DNA of 26,488 bases from Perkinsus olseni. Its lineage: Eukaryota; Perkinsozoa; Perkinsida. Positions 17,512-26,488 of this stretch are shown piece by piece. Position 1 is the stretch's first letter. The number at the start of each line of letters is the position of its first letter. The notes beneath the pieces are model-generated. The model saw only the letters and a list, made by a program, of their open reading frames with translations, made no database searches and had not been told where the DNA came from. The stretch covers positions 1 through 26,488 of the forward strand of contig JABANN010000480.1 in the NCBI GenBank assembly GCA_013115125.1. The letters run 5' to 3'. Position numbers and translations under genes: made by a program.

Positions 17512-18970
17512 ATGAGGCTGCTTGGAGCGGAGTACTCAAGAGTACGGGAGGCTACCGGTGTTACCCGGACTCGATTTTAGTTCTTTCTTTTCTATGCACG
17601 CTGGCTCCACAGGCGTTCTTGGGGCTACTGCCTCGTTGGTGGTTACTTGTGTGGGCGTTGGTGTATTAGGCCTTCCCAAGGTCATGCAACAGTCCGGTTG
17701 GATAGGAGGTTTTATAATTCTATTCGTAGCCGGTCTGGCATCTATGTGGATGGCTATGCATCTTTGCGATGCATGTGTGGCCCTGAAAAAAGGCAGCGAG
17801 TACCCCTCCTTCCAAGACGTGGGTATGCGTACCTTCGGGATAGCAGGCAAACTGGCTGTTGTCCTCTGTATGGATATTTTCATGGTCGGTCTTTGCGTCA
17901 TTATGTTAATACTATTCGCCCAGAACACCATGCGATTGTGGCCTGGTGGATTAACACAGGACTGGTGGGTCCTCATTTACGCTTGCCTGATGGTTCCTTT
18001 TGTGTGGATCCGCTCGATGAAGCTCATCGGTTGGCTGTCATCGGTTGGCGTCATCTCTATTATCGCTACTTGTATAGTCATCGTCATAGCCAGTGCTACC
18101 AACGCTGTGAAGGAGGGCGATACTTTGGAATATCACCTTTTCAATGACCAGCTTGGCAGCGCTATGGCAACTCTTATGACATCTTTCGGTCTCACGAGCA
18201 TGCTATCAGCAGTTCTCGATGGCTTGGGAGACCCGAGTAAATTCACCAAAGCTCTCATTTGGGCTTTTGCTATAATATTCGCCGTCTACATCGGCATCAT
18301 GGCTGCTGGTTATGCGGGCTACGGTGATGGCATAGCCCAGTATGGTGATATAGTGAGCGCTATTTCGACCTCTACGGGGAAACTTAACTGGGCTGGCTAT
18401 GCCATTATCGTTTGTATCTTAGTACTATGTGCTACCCATTTCCTCGCTCTCTTCACCCCAGTGGCCATGGATTGCGAGAGGCTTATCCCAGAGAAGGCTC
18501 CATTGCGTCGTCTGATATCCTACTCTATACGAACGGCCCTCGTGGCATTGTGTGCACTCCTTGCCACAGTCGTTCCTGGCGTCATGACTCTCATATCTAT
18601 TCTGGGAGCTATTCTTGGGATGCCGTGTGTAAGACGGTCGGAGAGCTAACGTGTGAACTCGAATGCGTGCTTCTGAAAGTCCTGCAGTAGTCCTCCCGAC
18701 TGTCTGGTGATGAATATATGATAATGCGGGAACTGTCGAATCTGGATCGAGCAGATAGAGCTGTGAAATCGGCAGCCTTTTACCGAGCAGATGCCGCCAA
18801 GTGATTGTGATGTGTTTCAGGTTATGTTACTTCCTCTCTTCTTTTACTGGAAGGCCTGTTTTGTCGACACTGCTGGTCTACGTTCCATCTACTCCGGGCG
18901 TATTGTTCATTTCATCGGAGAGATTCTGATTATCCTGCTCTCCATCTACACCTTAGTCTTCGGTCTGTAA
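17512..18970 (+). CDS. AAAP-family amino-acid transporter, gene 1
   Basis: Three exons, 17512-17531, 17581-18628 and 18821-18970, give 405 aa; introns are 49 and 192 nt. The product has about 11 hydrophobic membrane segments. Near the N-terminus is GVGVLGLPKVM, the GxGxLxLP signature of the amino acid/auxin permease family (SLC32/36/38). These carriers move amino acids across plasma or vacuolar membranes, usually coupled to protons or sodium; the substrate cannot be predicted. The start at 17512 (MRLLGAD) matches the ATG AGG CTG of gene 2. The 49-nt intron is needed to keep frame; otherwise translation would begin at the inner ATG of MHAGSTG (17609). The last exon (VMLLPLFFYWKACFVD... ending LVFGL) matches gene 2. 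Confidence 0.88.
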
Positions 18971-19783
18971 GTTGAAGTCTGTTGCCAACCACCGGCCCTT
19001 GCGATCGACTTTTCGAAGAATGCGTGCTTGTCAGGTACCAAACGATTACAAGCATGTAGGAATCTTCAACCGCGACCCTTCCACTGCTAGTTACTCACCG
19101 TTTCTGCTGATGCAACATACTTTCATCCCAAAGTCTGCCTCTTGAGTTACTTCAACGCTTCTAGGCAACCTCCCGAGTGAATAAGTATGTTGCGGCTATT
19201 CTCGCCCAGCGTTGAGTCATTAATAGTGGCTAATCGCTGGGATCGGCTTTCAGTGGAGAAAAAGTGCCAACATCAGTGTTATATACTTCGTCAAGCGGCT
19301 CCTTCATGCTAATACAACGTACGCTGCAAGGGTGGCTGGGACAAAGTGAATGCGTATCGTGTATGCGTGCTAGTTCTGCAATTTCGATCGCGCTATTCTC
19401 GGCGCGGTTGTCTTCCTGAGTCTCTGCGCAACGACTTCATAATAGTAGCATCTGTGAGACCATACCTCCTCAACAAGGACTGCTTACAATGCATCTCGTC
19501 TAGGCAAGGAAGATGGACTGAGTAATCGCTGAGCACCTGGGAACTGGCTTGGTGGAAGATCGGCGGATGAAGATACGAGAATAGAGGTCGCTAGAAATGT
19601 TGCGAGGCTCGGGGGAGTTACCGATGATTTATAAGTGCCGAGGCAACCAAACGGAGCCGAGCTTAATCGGCAGTAAATCATGGTTTTTCCGGTTCTCTGA
19701 CCAGGTCGGGAAGCTCTTTAGCGGAGCATTGAATGGGAAGAGTTTATCGCAACGCAGTTTGATATGACGGTTTCTTGACTGCA
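18971..19783. other. Spacer between the two transporter genes
   Basis: The first 230 nt or so are the duplicated 3' flank of gene 1. A 29-nt stretch at 19031-19059 recurs exactly at 21267-21295 after gene 2, and weaker similarity runs to about 19195. The rest (19200-19783) holds no supported gene or RNA. The promoter of gene 2 should be near its end. Confidence 0.5.
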
Positions 19784-21227
19784 ATGAGGCTGGTCCGAAC
19801 AGACTACTTGCGGAAACGGTTAGCGTCTCTCGATCTCAGTTCTGTCTCTTTTATGCACGCAGGCTCCACGGGCCTCGTAGGGGCCACTGCCTCGTTGGTA
19901 GTTACTTGTGTAGGCATCGGTGTATTGGCCCTTCCCAAGGTCATGCAAGAGTCCGGTTGGATAGGAGGTTTTATAATTCTATTCGTAGCCGGTCTGGCAT
20001 CTATGTGGATGGCTATGCATCTTTGCGATGCATGTGTGGCCTTGAAAAAAGGCAGCGAGTACCCCTCCTTCCAAGACGTGGGTATGCGTACCTTCGGGAT
20101 AGCAGGCAAACTGGCTGTTGTCCTCTGTGTGGATATCTTTATGGTCGGCCTCTGCGTCATTCTATTAATTCTGTTCGCCCAGAACACCATGCGATTGTGG
20201 CCTGTTCTAACACAGGACTGGTGGGTTCTGATTTACGCCGGCCTGATGGTCCCTTTTGTGTGGATCCGCTCGATGAAGCTCATCGGTTGGCTGTCATCGG
20301 TTGGCGTCATCTCTATTGTCGCTACTTGTATAGTCATCGTCATAGCCAGTGCTACCAACGCTGTCAAGGAGGGCGATCCATTGGAGTATCACCTTTTCAG
20401 TGACCAGCTTGGCAGCGCTATGGCAACTCTTATGACATCCTTCGGTCTCACCAGTATGTTGTCAGCAGTTCTCAATGGCTTGGGAGACCCGAGTAAATTA
20501 AATAAAGCTATCATCTGGGCTTTCACTATAATCTCTGCCGTGTACGTCAGCGTGATGGCTGCTGGTTATGCGGGCTACGGTGATGGCATAGCCCAATATG
20601 GTGATATAGTGAGCGCTATTTCGACCTCTACGGGCAAGCTCAACTGGGCTGGCTATTCTATCGTCGTTTGCATCTTAGTGGTGTGTGCGACGCATTTCCT
20701 CGCCCTCTTCACTCCAGTTGCCCTGGACTGCGAAAGGCTCATCCCAGAGAAGGCTCCGTTGCGCCGGTTGATGTGTTGTTGTACACGGACTGTCCTTGTG
20801 GCAGTATGTGCACTTCTTGCCACACTCGTGCCTGGCGTCACGACGTTGATATCTTTCTTGGGTGCCATTCTTGGGATGCCATGTGTAAGCAGGGGTTGTC
20901 TTGCGCTGTCGCTGCTCCTCTTATAGCCTATTTGAATGTGTATCAATGAATGTACGTAATAGCATATGAATGCTGTTCTATCGTGCAAGTCGTAGGAGAC
21001 CCTGCCCGGTTCGACTGTGGGAGTTGCAGCCGTTTCCCGAGTCGATCGATGCCGCCAGGTCATGGAGATGTCTTCAGGTTATGTTACTTCCTCTCGTCTT
21101 TTACTGGAAGGCCTGTTTTGTCGACACTGCCGGTCTCCGTGCCATCTACTCTGGGCGTGCTGTTCCTTTCATTGGAGAGATTCTGATTATTCTACTCTCC
21201 ATCTACACCTTAGTTTTCGGGCTGTAA
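19784..21227 (+). CDS. AAAP-family amino-acid transporter, gene 2
   Basis: Two exons, 19784-20884 and 21078-21227, give 416 aa; the intron is 193 nt, at the same codon (after MPC) as the last intron of gene 1. The start is the first ATG (MRLVRTDYLRK). From MHAGSTG onward it is nearly identical to gene 1 in DNA and protein, with long exact stretches over the first membrane segments and GYAGYGDGIAQYGDIVSAIS. Differences cluster in the N-terminus and a few membrane helices (for example KLNKAIIWAFTIISAVYVSV against KFTKALIWAFAIIFAVYIGI). Family and expected role are as for gene 1. The pair is a recent tandem duplication, probably kept similar by gene conversion. Confidence 0.88.
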
Positions 21228-22247
21228 GTTGATGCGGAGCTGTACGCACTGAGACTTGCCTGTTGGTCAGGTACCAAACGATTACAAGCATGTAGAAGTC
21301 AATAACAAATAACCTTTCTAGAGCTACTTACTTTCCGTTTCTGTTCAGCGCAACGTACTTCCACTAAAGTCAGCCTCCGGGTTACTTTCACGCTTAATTT
21401 TAGCTCACGAGCTAACTAGTATGTTGTCCTCATTCACCTACGTTCTCGAGTTACCTGTAGAGAGTGTTCACTGGGATATTTCAGCAGATCGCTAGTCCAA
21501 ACCCGAACCCGAACTCAGATCGCGCGTCGCAATTTGACCAGAACAGGGCAGTGCAATGGCAAGCGTGTAATTTGAATGCGGAGCGCTGCAACTGAAAGGT
21601 TGAGTGAGAAGATTTCTGGAGACTCCTTGTGTCAATGTCCTAGTTCACCATATTCGTAGTGCAGTACGAGCTTTGTCCGCGCGGGAGACCACAGATAGCA
21701 CTCTGTTCACTCGCAAGTAAACTGATGTGGTCATAGCACTTGTGGATTACCCTTCAGCGTTCACACCATTCGAGGGGCTGTATGCCATTATAGACAGTTT
21801 CGAATGATGTGCTATATAATGCACCGACCTGTTGAGCGACCCATTGAGTAGCGCAAGACGACGCGTGTAGGCAAAAAGGGAAAACTCAATGGATGGACAT
21901 AGGAGCCAAACTAGTGGAAAACCAGCGAGTGGAGATACGAAAATCAAACTTACTGGAGATTACGCAAAAGATCGGAGAATTGCCGATTATGGATGAGTGC
22001 TGAACTCATCCAGCGAAGCCGAGATATATCGGCGTCAAAGAAGGTCGCACGACTCTTTTGGCCCTCTGAGCAAGAACCAAAACATCTAGCCTCACAGGCC
22101 GTGGCCAAAGGTTGGGCTGCTCTAGGGAAAAATTGGATGTTCCTCCGATTATTCGAACAAGGTCGAAAAGTGACATACCAAGAGATTGAATGTAGAGCAT
22201 GTCGCGGAAAACACAGTCCAGAGCATTCCAGAATGTAGTCAAGTCAT
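21228..22247. other. Spacer at the convergent 3' ends
   Basis: Lies between the stop of transporter gene 2 and the stop of the minus-strand secreted protein gene. The first 200 nt or so are the duplicated transporter 3' flank, including the 29-nt exact repeat at 21267-21295. Open frames of 66-81 codons at 21747-21947 and 21993-22242 have no recognised domains and overlap each other on both strands. I see no RNA gene or mobile element. Confidence 0.45.
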
Positions 22248-24668
22248 CTATATGAGTAGGTGTCTCGCCGGCAGAGGTTCGACAGCAGTTGGTTCAGGAG
22301 GCATCTCCGCGGCTGGATACCCAGTGCACTTGTACAGGTCGGGATCACATTCGGTCTTAGCGATACAGTTGAGGCACTTACTAGTTGTTGGACCAGAAAG
22401 ACATTTGAACATACATTTATCTCTACCACATTGGACAGACTGGCCGAAACAGACTGAACAAGTTGAAGTCAAGCCTGACTTCTCGAGGCACTTCGTCGTA
22501 CCATCAGCGCTTCCCCACGCCTGTTTTCCACAGTAGGCGATGTAGTTACTGTAGGCCTGACCGTAGCTCGTCCACAAGTTGTGATCTGAGACACTGCACT
22601 TGCCTTGCGCGGCGGGAGTTGCCGCCGAAGTGGTAGTGCTAGTCGTAGTGCTAGTCGTAGGAGTGGTACTGGTCGTGGTGGTAGTGGTACTCGTCGTGGT
22701 GGTAGTGGTAGTGGTAGTGGTACTCGGCGTGGTGGTAGTGGTAGTGGTACTCGCCGTGGTGGTAGTGGTAGTGGTACTCGCCGTGGTGGTAGTGGTAGTG
22801 GTACTCGCCGTGGTGGTAATGGTAGTGGTACTCAGCGTAGTGGTAGTGGTACTCGGCGTAGTGGTAGTGGTAGTGGTGGTGGCAGTGGTGGAAGGGGCAC
22901 TAGTAGTTGCCGGCAAAGGACTCACAGCATTAGGTGCAGGAGGCATTTGTGAGGCTGGATAACCGGCGCACTTGTACAGATCAGGATCGCACTCAGTCTT
23001 GGCGATGCAGTCGAGACACTTACTAGTTGTTGGACCAGAAAGGCAGCTGAACATACACTTATCTCTACCACATTGGACAGACTGGCCGAAACAGCCTGAA
23101 CAAGTTGAGCTCAAGCCGGATTTCTCCAAGCACTTCGACGTGCCATCAGCGCTTCCCCACGCTTGTTTTCCACAGTAGGCGATGTAGTTACTGTAGGACT
23201 GGCCGTAGCTCGTCCACAGGCTGTGATCTACCACACTGCACTTGCCTTGCACCGCGGTGGTAGTAGTCGCGGTGGTGGTAGTCGTGGTGGTGGTAGTAGT
23301 CGTGGTGGTGGTGGTGGTAGTACTAGTAGTTGTAACGGGAGTGGACGAAGTAGTCGTAGCAGGAGTGATCGTAGTAGTGGGCTTGGTGGTGGTAGTAGAG
23401 GAAGGAACACTAGTAGTTGCCGGCAAAGGACTCACTGCATTTGGTGCAGGAGGCATCTGTGAGGCTGGATATCCGGCGCACTTGTATAGATCAGGATCGC
23501 ACTCGGTCTTGGCGATACAGTCGAGACACTTACTGGTGGTTGGACCAACAAGGCATTTAAACATACACTTATCTCTACCACATTGAACCGACTGGCCGAA
23601 ACAGGCTGAACAAGTTGAGGTCAAACCAGACTTCTCGAGACACTTCGTCGTAGCATCAGCGTCTCCAAATGACTGTTTGCCACAGAAGGCGATGTAGTTA
23701 CCGTAGGCCTGCCCATAGTTGGTCCAAAGATTATGATCAGCCGCCGTGCAGTTGCCTTCGGCCATGGGAGTGGTGCCCGCAGTTGTCGTGCTAGGGGTAG
23801 TCCTCGACGCACTCGAGGTAGTACTCGTCGTACTAGGAGCGGCCGATGTTGTAGAGGGAGCGACAGTTGTAGTACTAGTGATGGTCGCTGTCGTGCTGGT
23901 GGTGGGAGCCATCGTGGTAGTCGGCAAGCTTGTGATGTGCGTGCTGGGATTGGGAGGCAACTCCTTCGCTGTATAACCACTGCATGTCGCCAACTCACCA
24001 GGGCACTTGGAGTTGTCAATGCAGCTCAAACACGAGCTAGAGGTGGAGCTCCACATGCAGGTATACCAGCACTCGTCCTTAGCACAGTTCTGGAAGTCAC
24101 CGAAGCATGACGCACAGGGCTGCGACAACTTGTTCATAGGATCGTCTAGAAGGCACCGCGTGGTCTTCTCAGCATTACCCCACTCCTTCTTAGCACACCC
24201 AGTTAGGAAATCACTGAAAGTTTGACCGTATGAACTCCAGAAATCATGGTCGCGAGCTGAGCATTGGCCGAGGGCTGGCAGGCTGCTAAGTTTCCCGAGC
24301 GGGCGAGGAGGTAGTTGGCCAGAGCCATACCCAGTACAAGTCTCCAGCTGACCGCGGCATTTCGAGCCGTCAATGCAGTTCAAGCACCAGTTAGAAGTGG
24401 AATCCCACATACAATGGAACCAGCATTCATCCTTGGCACAGTTCTCATAGTCACCGAAACAGGTAGCACAAGGAGCAGAGAGGTCGTTGTGAGGATCGCT
24501 CAGCAGGCACTGCGTGGTCTTCTCGGCGCTACCCCATTCTTTCTTGGCACAGCCAGTGAGAAAATCACTGAAACTCTGGTCGTAGGAGCTCCAGAACTCG
24601 TGATCATCGGGCGTACATTGTCCAGCCAGGACCACTCCAACGGTAACCGCTGCAACGTAAGACCTCAT
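22248..24668 (-). CDS. Secreted protein, five 12-Cys modules with Thr-rich linkers
   Basis: Single exon, 806 aa. The ATG at 24668 begins a signal peptide (MRSYVAAVTVGVVLAGQ). Five cysteine modules lie at about 18-114, 136-232, 307-400, 477-570 and 691-784. Each has 12 Cys in the same spacing, with landmarks W(S/T)xYxQ, a Gly-Ala/Asp stretch before CL, CFGxxxxCxxDxC, and a closing C(T/A/S)GY. Modules 1-2 (AKKEW type) form one subgroup and 3-5 (GKQ, QCGRDKCMF) another. Modules 2-5 are joined by Thr/Ser/Pro-rich linkers (243-303, 418-475, 588-689) that look like sites for dense O-glycosylation. There is no transmembrane or GPI-like tail, so it is probably secreted or wall/surface bound. I do not recognise the module as a named family; adhesion or coat roles are inference. 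Confidence 0.85.
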   Translation of the reverse strand: MRSYVAAVTVGVVLAGQCTPDDHEFWSSYDQSFSDFLTGCAKKEWGSAEKTTQCLLSDPHNDLSAPCATCFGDYENCAKDECWFHCMWDSTSNWCLNCIDGSKCRGQLETCTGYGSGQLPPRPLGKLSSLPALGQCSARDHDFWSSYGQTFSDFLTGCAKKEWGNAEKTTRCLLDDPMNKLSQPCASCFGDFQNCAKDECWYTCMWSSTSSSCLSCIDNSKCPGELATCSGYTAKELPPNPSTHITSLPTTTMAPTTSTTATITSTTTVAPSTTSAAPSTTSTTSSASRTTPSTTTAGTTPMAEGNCTAADHNLWTNYGQAYGNYIAFCGKQSFGDADATTKCLEKSGLTSTCSACFGQSVQCGRDKCMFKCLVGPTTSKCLDCIAKTECDPDLYKCAGYPASQMPPAPNAVSPLPATTSVPSSTTTTKPTTTITPATTTSSTPVTTTSTTTTTTTTTTTTTTTTTATTTTAVQGKCSVVDHSLWTSYGQSYSNYIAYCGKQAWGSADGTSKCLEKSGLSSTCSGCFGQSVQCGRDKCMFSCLSGPTTSKCLDCIAKTECDPDLYKCAGYPASQMPPAPNAVSPLPATTSAPSTTATTTTTTTTPSTTTTTLSTTTITTTASTTTTTTTASTTTTTTTASTTTTTTTPSTTTTTTTTTTSTTTTTTSTTPTTSTTTSTTTSAATPAAQGKCSVSDHNLWTSYGQAYSNYIAYCGKQAWGSADGTTKCLEKSGLTSTCSVCFGQSVQCGRDKCMFKCLSGPTTSKCLNCIAKTECDPDLYKCTGYPAAEMPPEPTAVEPLPARHLLI
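22602..22907 (-). repeat. Thr-codon minisatellite in linker 3
   Basis: Coding low-complexity DNA made of near-identical units of ACx codons (on the plus strand gtggtagtggtagtggtact and variants), encoding poly-Thr broken by Ser, Ala or Pro. Units such as TTTTTTTAS repeat almost exactly, so length polymorphism by slippage or unequal exchange is likely. Similar shorter tracts encode linker 2 (23244-23417) and linker 1 (23760-23942). Confidence 0.8.
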
Positions 24669-25601
24669 TATGTGAGGGAACTTGCTGGGATTGTTGAGCA
24701 CTGAGGGGTTAGGCGCCCTCTATAGCTGACAAGCTACGGATTGTGTCGGGAGACAGCTGAGGATTCGACCAACTGCCGACCAACGAACTGCGGAAAGTTA
24801 GGGACTAGTAGAGATAATACCCATACAGGTTGGGATTTCTCGTCAGATCAGACCAGTCGGGAGGTGCAGATGAAGAGTGGGACGATGAAGGAACCCGAAA
24901 GGAAAAAGGAAAGGGACGATGAAAGGAACGCTACGTCCGAAGTAGATCGCATGGAGACCGGCAGTGTCAACAAGCTTGACATCAGATGCTGTAGTATGCA
25001 TTGCATACTATCTTACAGTAGCAATATTCATCTATTTCCCAACAAGTTGACAGAAACGAGAGTGTAGAGTGTGGTAGTTAAACGCGGGTGGTCATGGTAA
25101 AGTGGATACTCCCCGACGTCCGCGCTCGGTCGAAGCCTTTGCCGTGACACAGATCGTTCAACTTGATCGCTGACCGTGCCTGAGTGTTTAGGATACCATA
25201 AGACAAACCGAATACCTACATGGTCACCCTTGCTCCATGATACCGCAAGAGACTGAGTGTGATAATCGCACTGCGATTCCAAGTGCGAAGCATGCCATTA
25301 GCAGTCCATTCTGTCTGCAACGCGGACTATCCAGGCAACACGAACGATCAGCCTCCCCCGAAACACCCAGCGTAGCCCAGGAATGCACTCAGACGGACCA
25401 TATGTCTCATTCGCCGTTCCCATTAACCCAGCATTTACAAAGCAATGACTAAACACCACGGGAAAACTGGTATCCGTCTTGACCGAGTTAACGGACTCAA
25501 TTCAAGAAGCAGTCCATAGAACAGGAAGAGGAACGAAAATTACATAACGGAAAATTGATCGCCTGTTAACATTACTGTATCAATCGGCGAAACTGAACAA
25601 C
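24669..25601. other. Spacer between the two secreted-protein genes
   Basis: Promoter side of the 806-aa gene and 3' side of the next gene on the same strand. It contains short unsupported open frames (24741-25067 plus, 25028-25282 minus). A near-perfect palindrome AGTATGCA-T-TGCATACT lies at 24993-25009, with outer CTGTA/TACAG arms beyond a 4-nt bulge. No gene, RNA gene or mobile element is visible. Confidence 0.45.
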
Positions 25602-26488
25602 TTAACATGAGCAAGGCTTGTTCGAGCCAAAGCAGACCGAAGGCTCTTCCCAGTACTTGCAATAGGAACCTGGGAATTCGGCGGCGCACTCAGCATCGCA
25701 CTTTGCCACCGAAGGGGTGGTGGTGACGACGGCCTTGCAGGAGCAAGGGATATCGCTTCCGAAGCAAGTGGGCTCATTCATCCAGTACTTGCAATAAGAG
25801 CCAGCATACGACTGAGCACAAACCTTATCCGCCTCCGAGCAATCATCCTCTTGCGTCGGCGTGGCCTTCGTCGATGTTGCCATCGTGGATGGAGTTACAG
25901 TAGTACTGGTGGTAGACTCCGTGGTTGGAGCAACAGTGGTGCTGGTAGTGGTGGTCGACTTAGTAGTGGGAGCAACAGTGGTGCTGGTAGTGGTGGTCGA
26001 CTTAGTAGTGGGAGCAACAGTAGTCCTGATAGTGCTGGTAGGCTTAGTAGTGGGAGCAACAGTAGTGCTGGTAGTGCTGGTCGACTTAGTAGTGGGAGCA
26101 ACAGTAGTGCTGGTAGTGGTGGTCGACTTAGTAGTGGGAGCAACAGTAGTGGTGGTAGTGCTGGTACTAGGAGCGGAGGTAGTAGTAGGAAGAGGATCCG
26201 TGCCTGTCGGGTTTGGTGGCATCTCATTGGGTCCATAACCGGTGCACTTGTACAACTCGGGGTTACACTTGGTCTTCGCAATGCAGCTCAAACACTTCTC
26301 AGTGGCCGGACCAGCGATGCAGCTCATCATACAGACGTCACGTCCGCACTGAACCGACTGTCCGAAGCAGGTGGAGCAAGAATCGGACAAGCCTGACTTT
26401 TCAATACAGGCAGTAGTAGCCTTGGCGTCACCGAACGACTCGAGACCGCAGTAAGCTATGAAGTTACTGTAGGCCTGACCATAAGATG
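25602..26488 (-). CDS. Secreted 12-Cys/Thr-rich protein, partial at the edge
   Basis: The 3' part of a second gene of the same type; the frame is open through the window edge at 26488, so the N-terminus is missing. It starts within a 12-Cys module (SYGQAYSNFIAYCG... CFGQSVQCGRDVCMMSC... CTGY), most like modules 3-5 of the neighbour. A Thr-rich linker built from 14-residue repeats follows. The protein then ends with two copies of a different 6-Cys module: one with GSYCKYWMNEPTCFGS and one with GSYCKYWEEPSVCFGS, each closing PCSC. The 6-Cys module is absent from the neighbour, so domain gain or loss has occurred since the tandem duplication. Probable secreted, heavily O-glycosylated surface or wall protein; ligand unknown. 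Confidence 0.82.
   Translation of the reverse strand, partial: SYGQAYSNFIAYCGLESFGDAKATTACIEKSGLSDSCSTCFGQSVQCGRDVCMMSCIAGPATEKCLSCIAKTKCNPELYKCTGYGPNEMPPNPTGTDPLPTTTSAPSTSTTTTTVAPTTKSTTTTSTTVAPTTKSTSTTSTTVAPTTKPTSTIRTTVAPTTKSTTTTSTTVAPTTKSTTTTSTTVAPTTESTTSTTVTPSTMATSTKATPTQEDDCSEADKVCAQSYAGSYCKYWMNEPTCFGSDIPCSCKAVVTTTPSVAKCDAECAAEFPGSYCKYWEEPSVCFGSNKPCSC
25911..26144 (-). repeat. 42-nt coding minisatellite (VAPTTKSTTTTSTT)
   Basis: About five and a half tandem 42-nt units encode the linker of the partial secreted protein. Units differ by single codons (KST, KPT, EST). The period is a multiple of three, so copy-number change keeps the frame. Because it is coding and in frame with Cys modules on both sides, it is not a CRISPR array. 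Confidence 0.85.

Noticed and set aside
17536-17976. Minus-strand frames of 128-146 codons opposite the transporter genes
   Set aside because: They mirror the transporter coding sequence and recur at the same place in both duplicates, as expected for shadows.
22600-22962. Plus-strand frames rich in Val (VVVVLVV) or Ser/Gly over the Thr linkers
   Set aside because: They are the complement of Thr codon repeats in the secreted protein gene. They have no signal or domain, and the same shadows appear over every linker (23163-23586, 25851-26396).
25911-26144. Regular 42-nt repeats as a CRISPR-like array
   Set aside because: There are no unique spacers, the repeats are coding and in frame, and the genome is eukaryotic.

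Overview
The window looks like nuclear DNA of a protist with a compact, intron-rich genome, most likely a Perkinsus-type alveolate. That assignment is inference. It rests on spliceosomal introns mostly 41-57 nt long with GTGAG/GTAAG donors and TAG/CAG acceptors, a TMEM231 gene that implies a flagellated stage, tandem paralogue families (methyltransferases, amino-acid transporters, secreted Cys/Thr-rich proteins), and balanced base composition. There are no operons, no bacterial gene order and no recognised mobile element.

Layout. From 113 to 13622 all genes lie on the minus strand. Three tandem class I SAM-dependent methyltransferase genes come first, with the same five-exon structure; one carries an in-frame TGA. 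Next are an intronless, possibly F-box/beta-propeller protein, a 799-aa membrane protein with PH-like, C2-like and dysferlin domains, a doubtful ankyrin-like 3' gene end, and a 5S rRNA-like sequence with a small insertion. A truncated copy of the 799-aa gene follows, fused at its 5' side to the last exon of a MORN-repeat gene. The block ends with a complete eight-exon homologue of the ciliary transition-zone protein TMEM231.

At 13.6-13.7 kb the strand switches across a 104-nt divergent promoter. On the plus strand lie a PUB-domain (p97/VCP cofactor type) gene, then glycine-rich exons ending Gly-Gly-TGA-Gly with a SECIS-like RNA fold about 150 nt downstream, so a candidate selenoprotein. An unidentified multi-exon gene with an Arg/Ser-rich part follows, then two nearly identical AAAP amino-acid transporter genes with conserved 3' flanks.

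From 22.2 kb to the right edge two minus-strand genes encode secreted proteins built from 12-cysteine modules joined by Thr-rich, mucin-like linkers. The second gene runs off the window.

The main discovery candidate is the selenoprotein signal at 14.9-15.4 kb. Splice sites compatible in phase could join it to the upstream PUB gene, giving a p97-linked selenoprotein; this would parallel the known p97-selenoprotein S partnership but needs cDNA proof. All gene models were built by hand from splice signals, frame and paralogue comparison.
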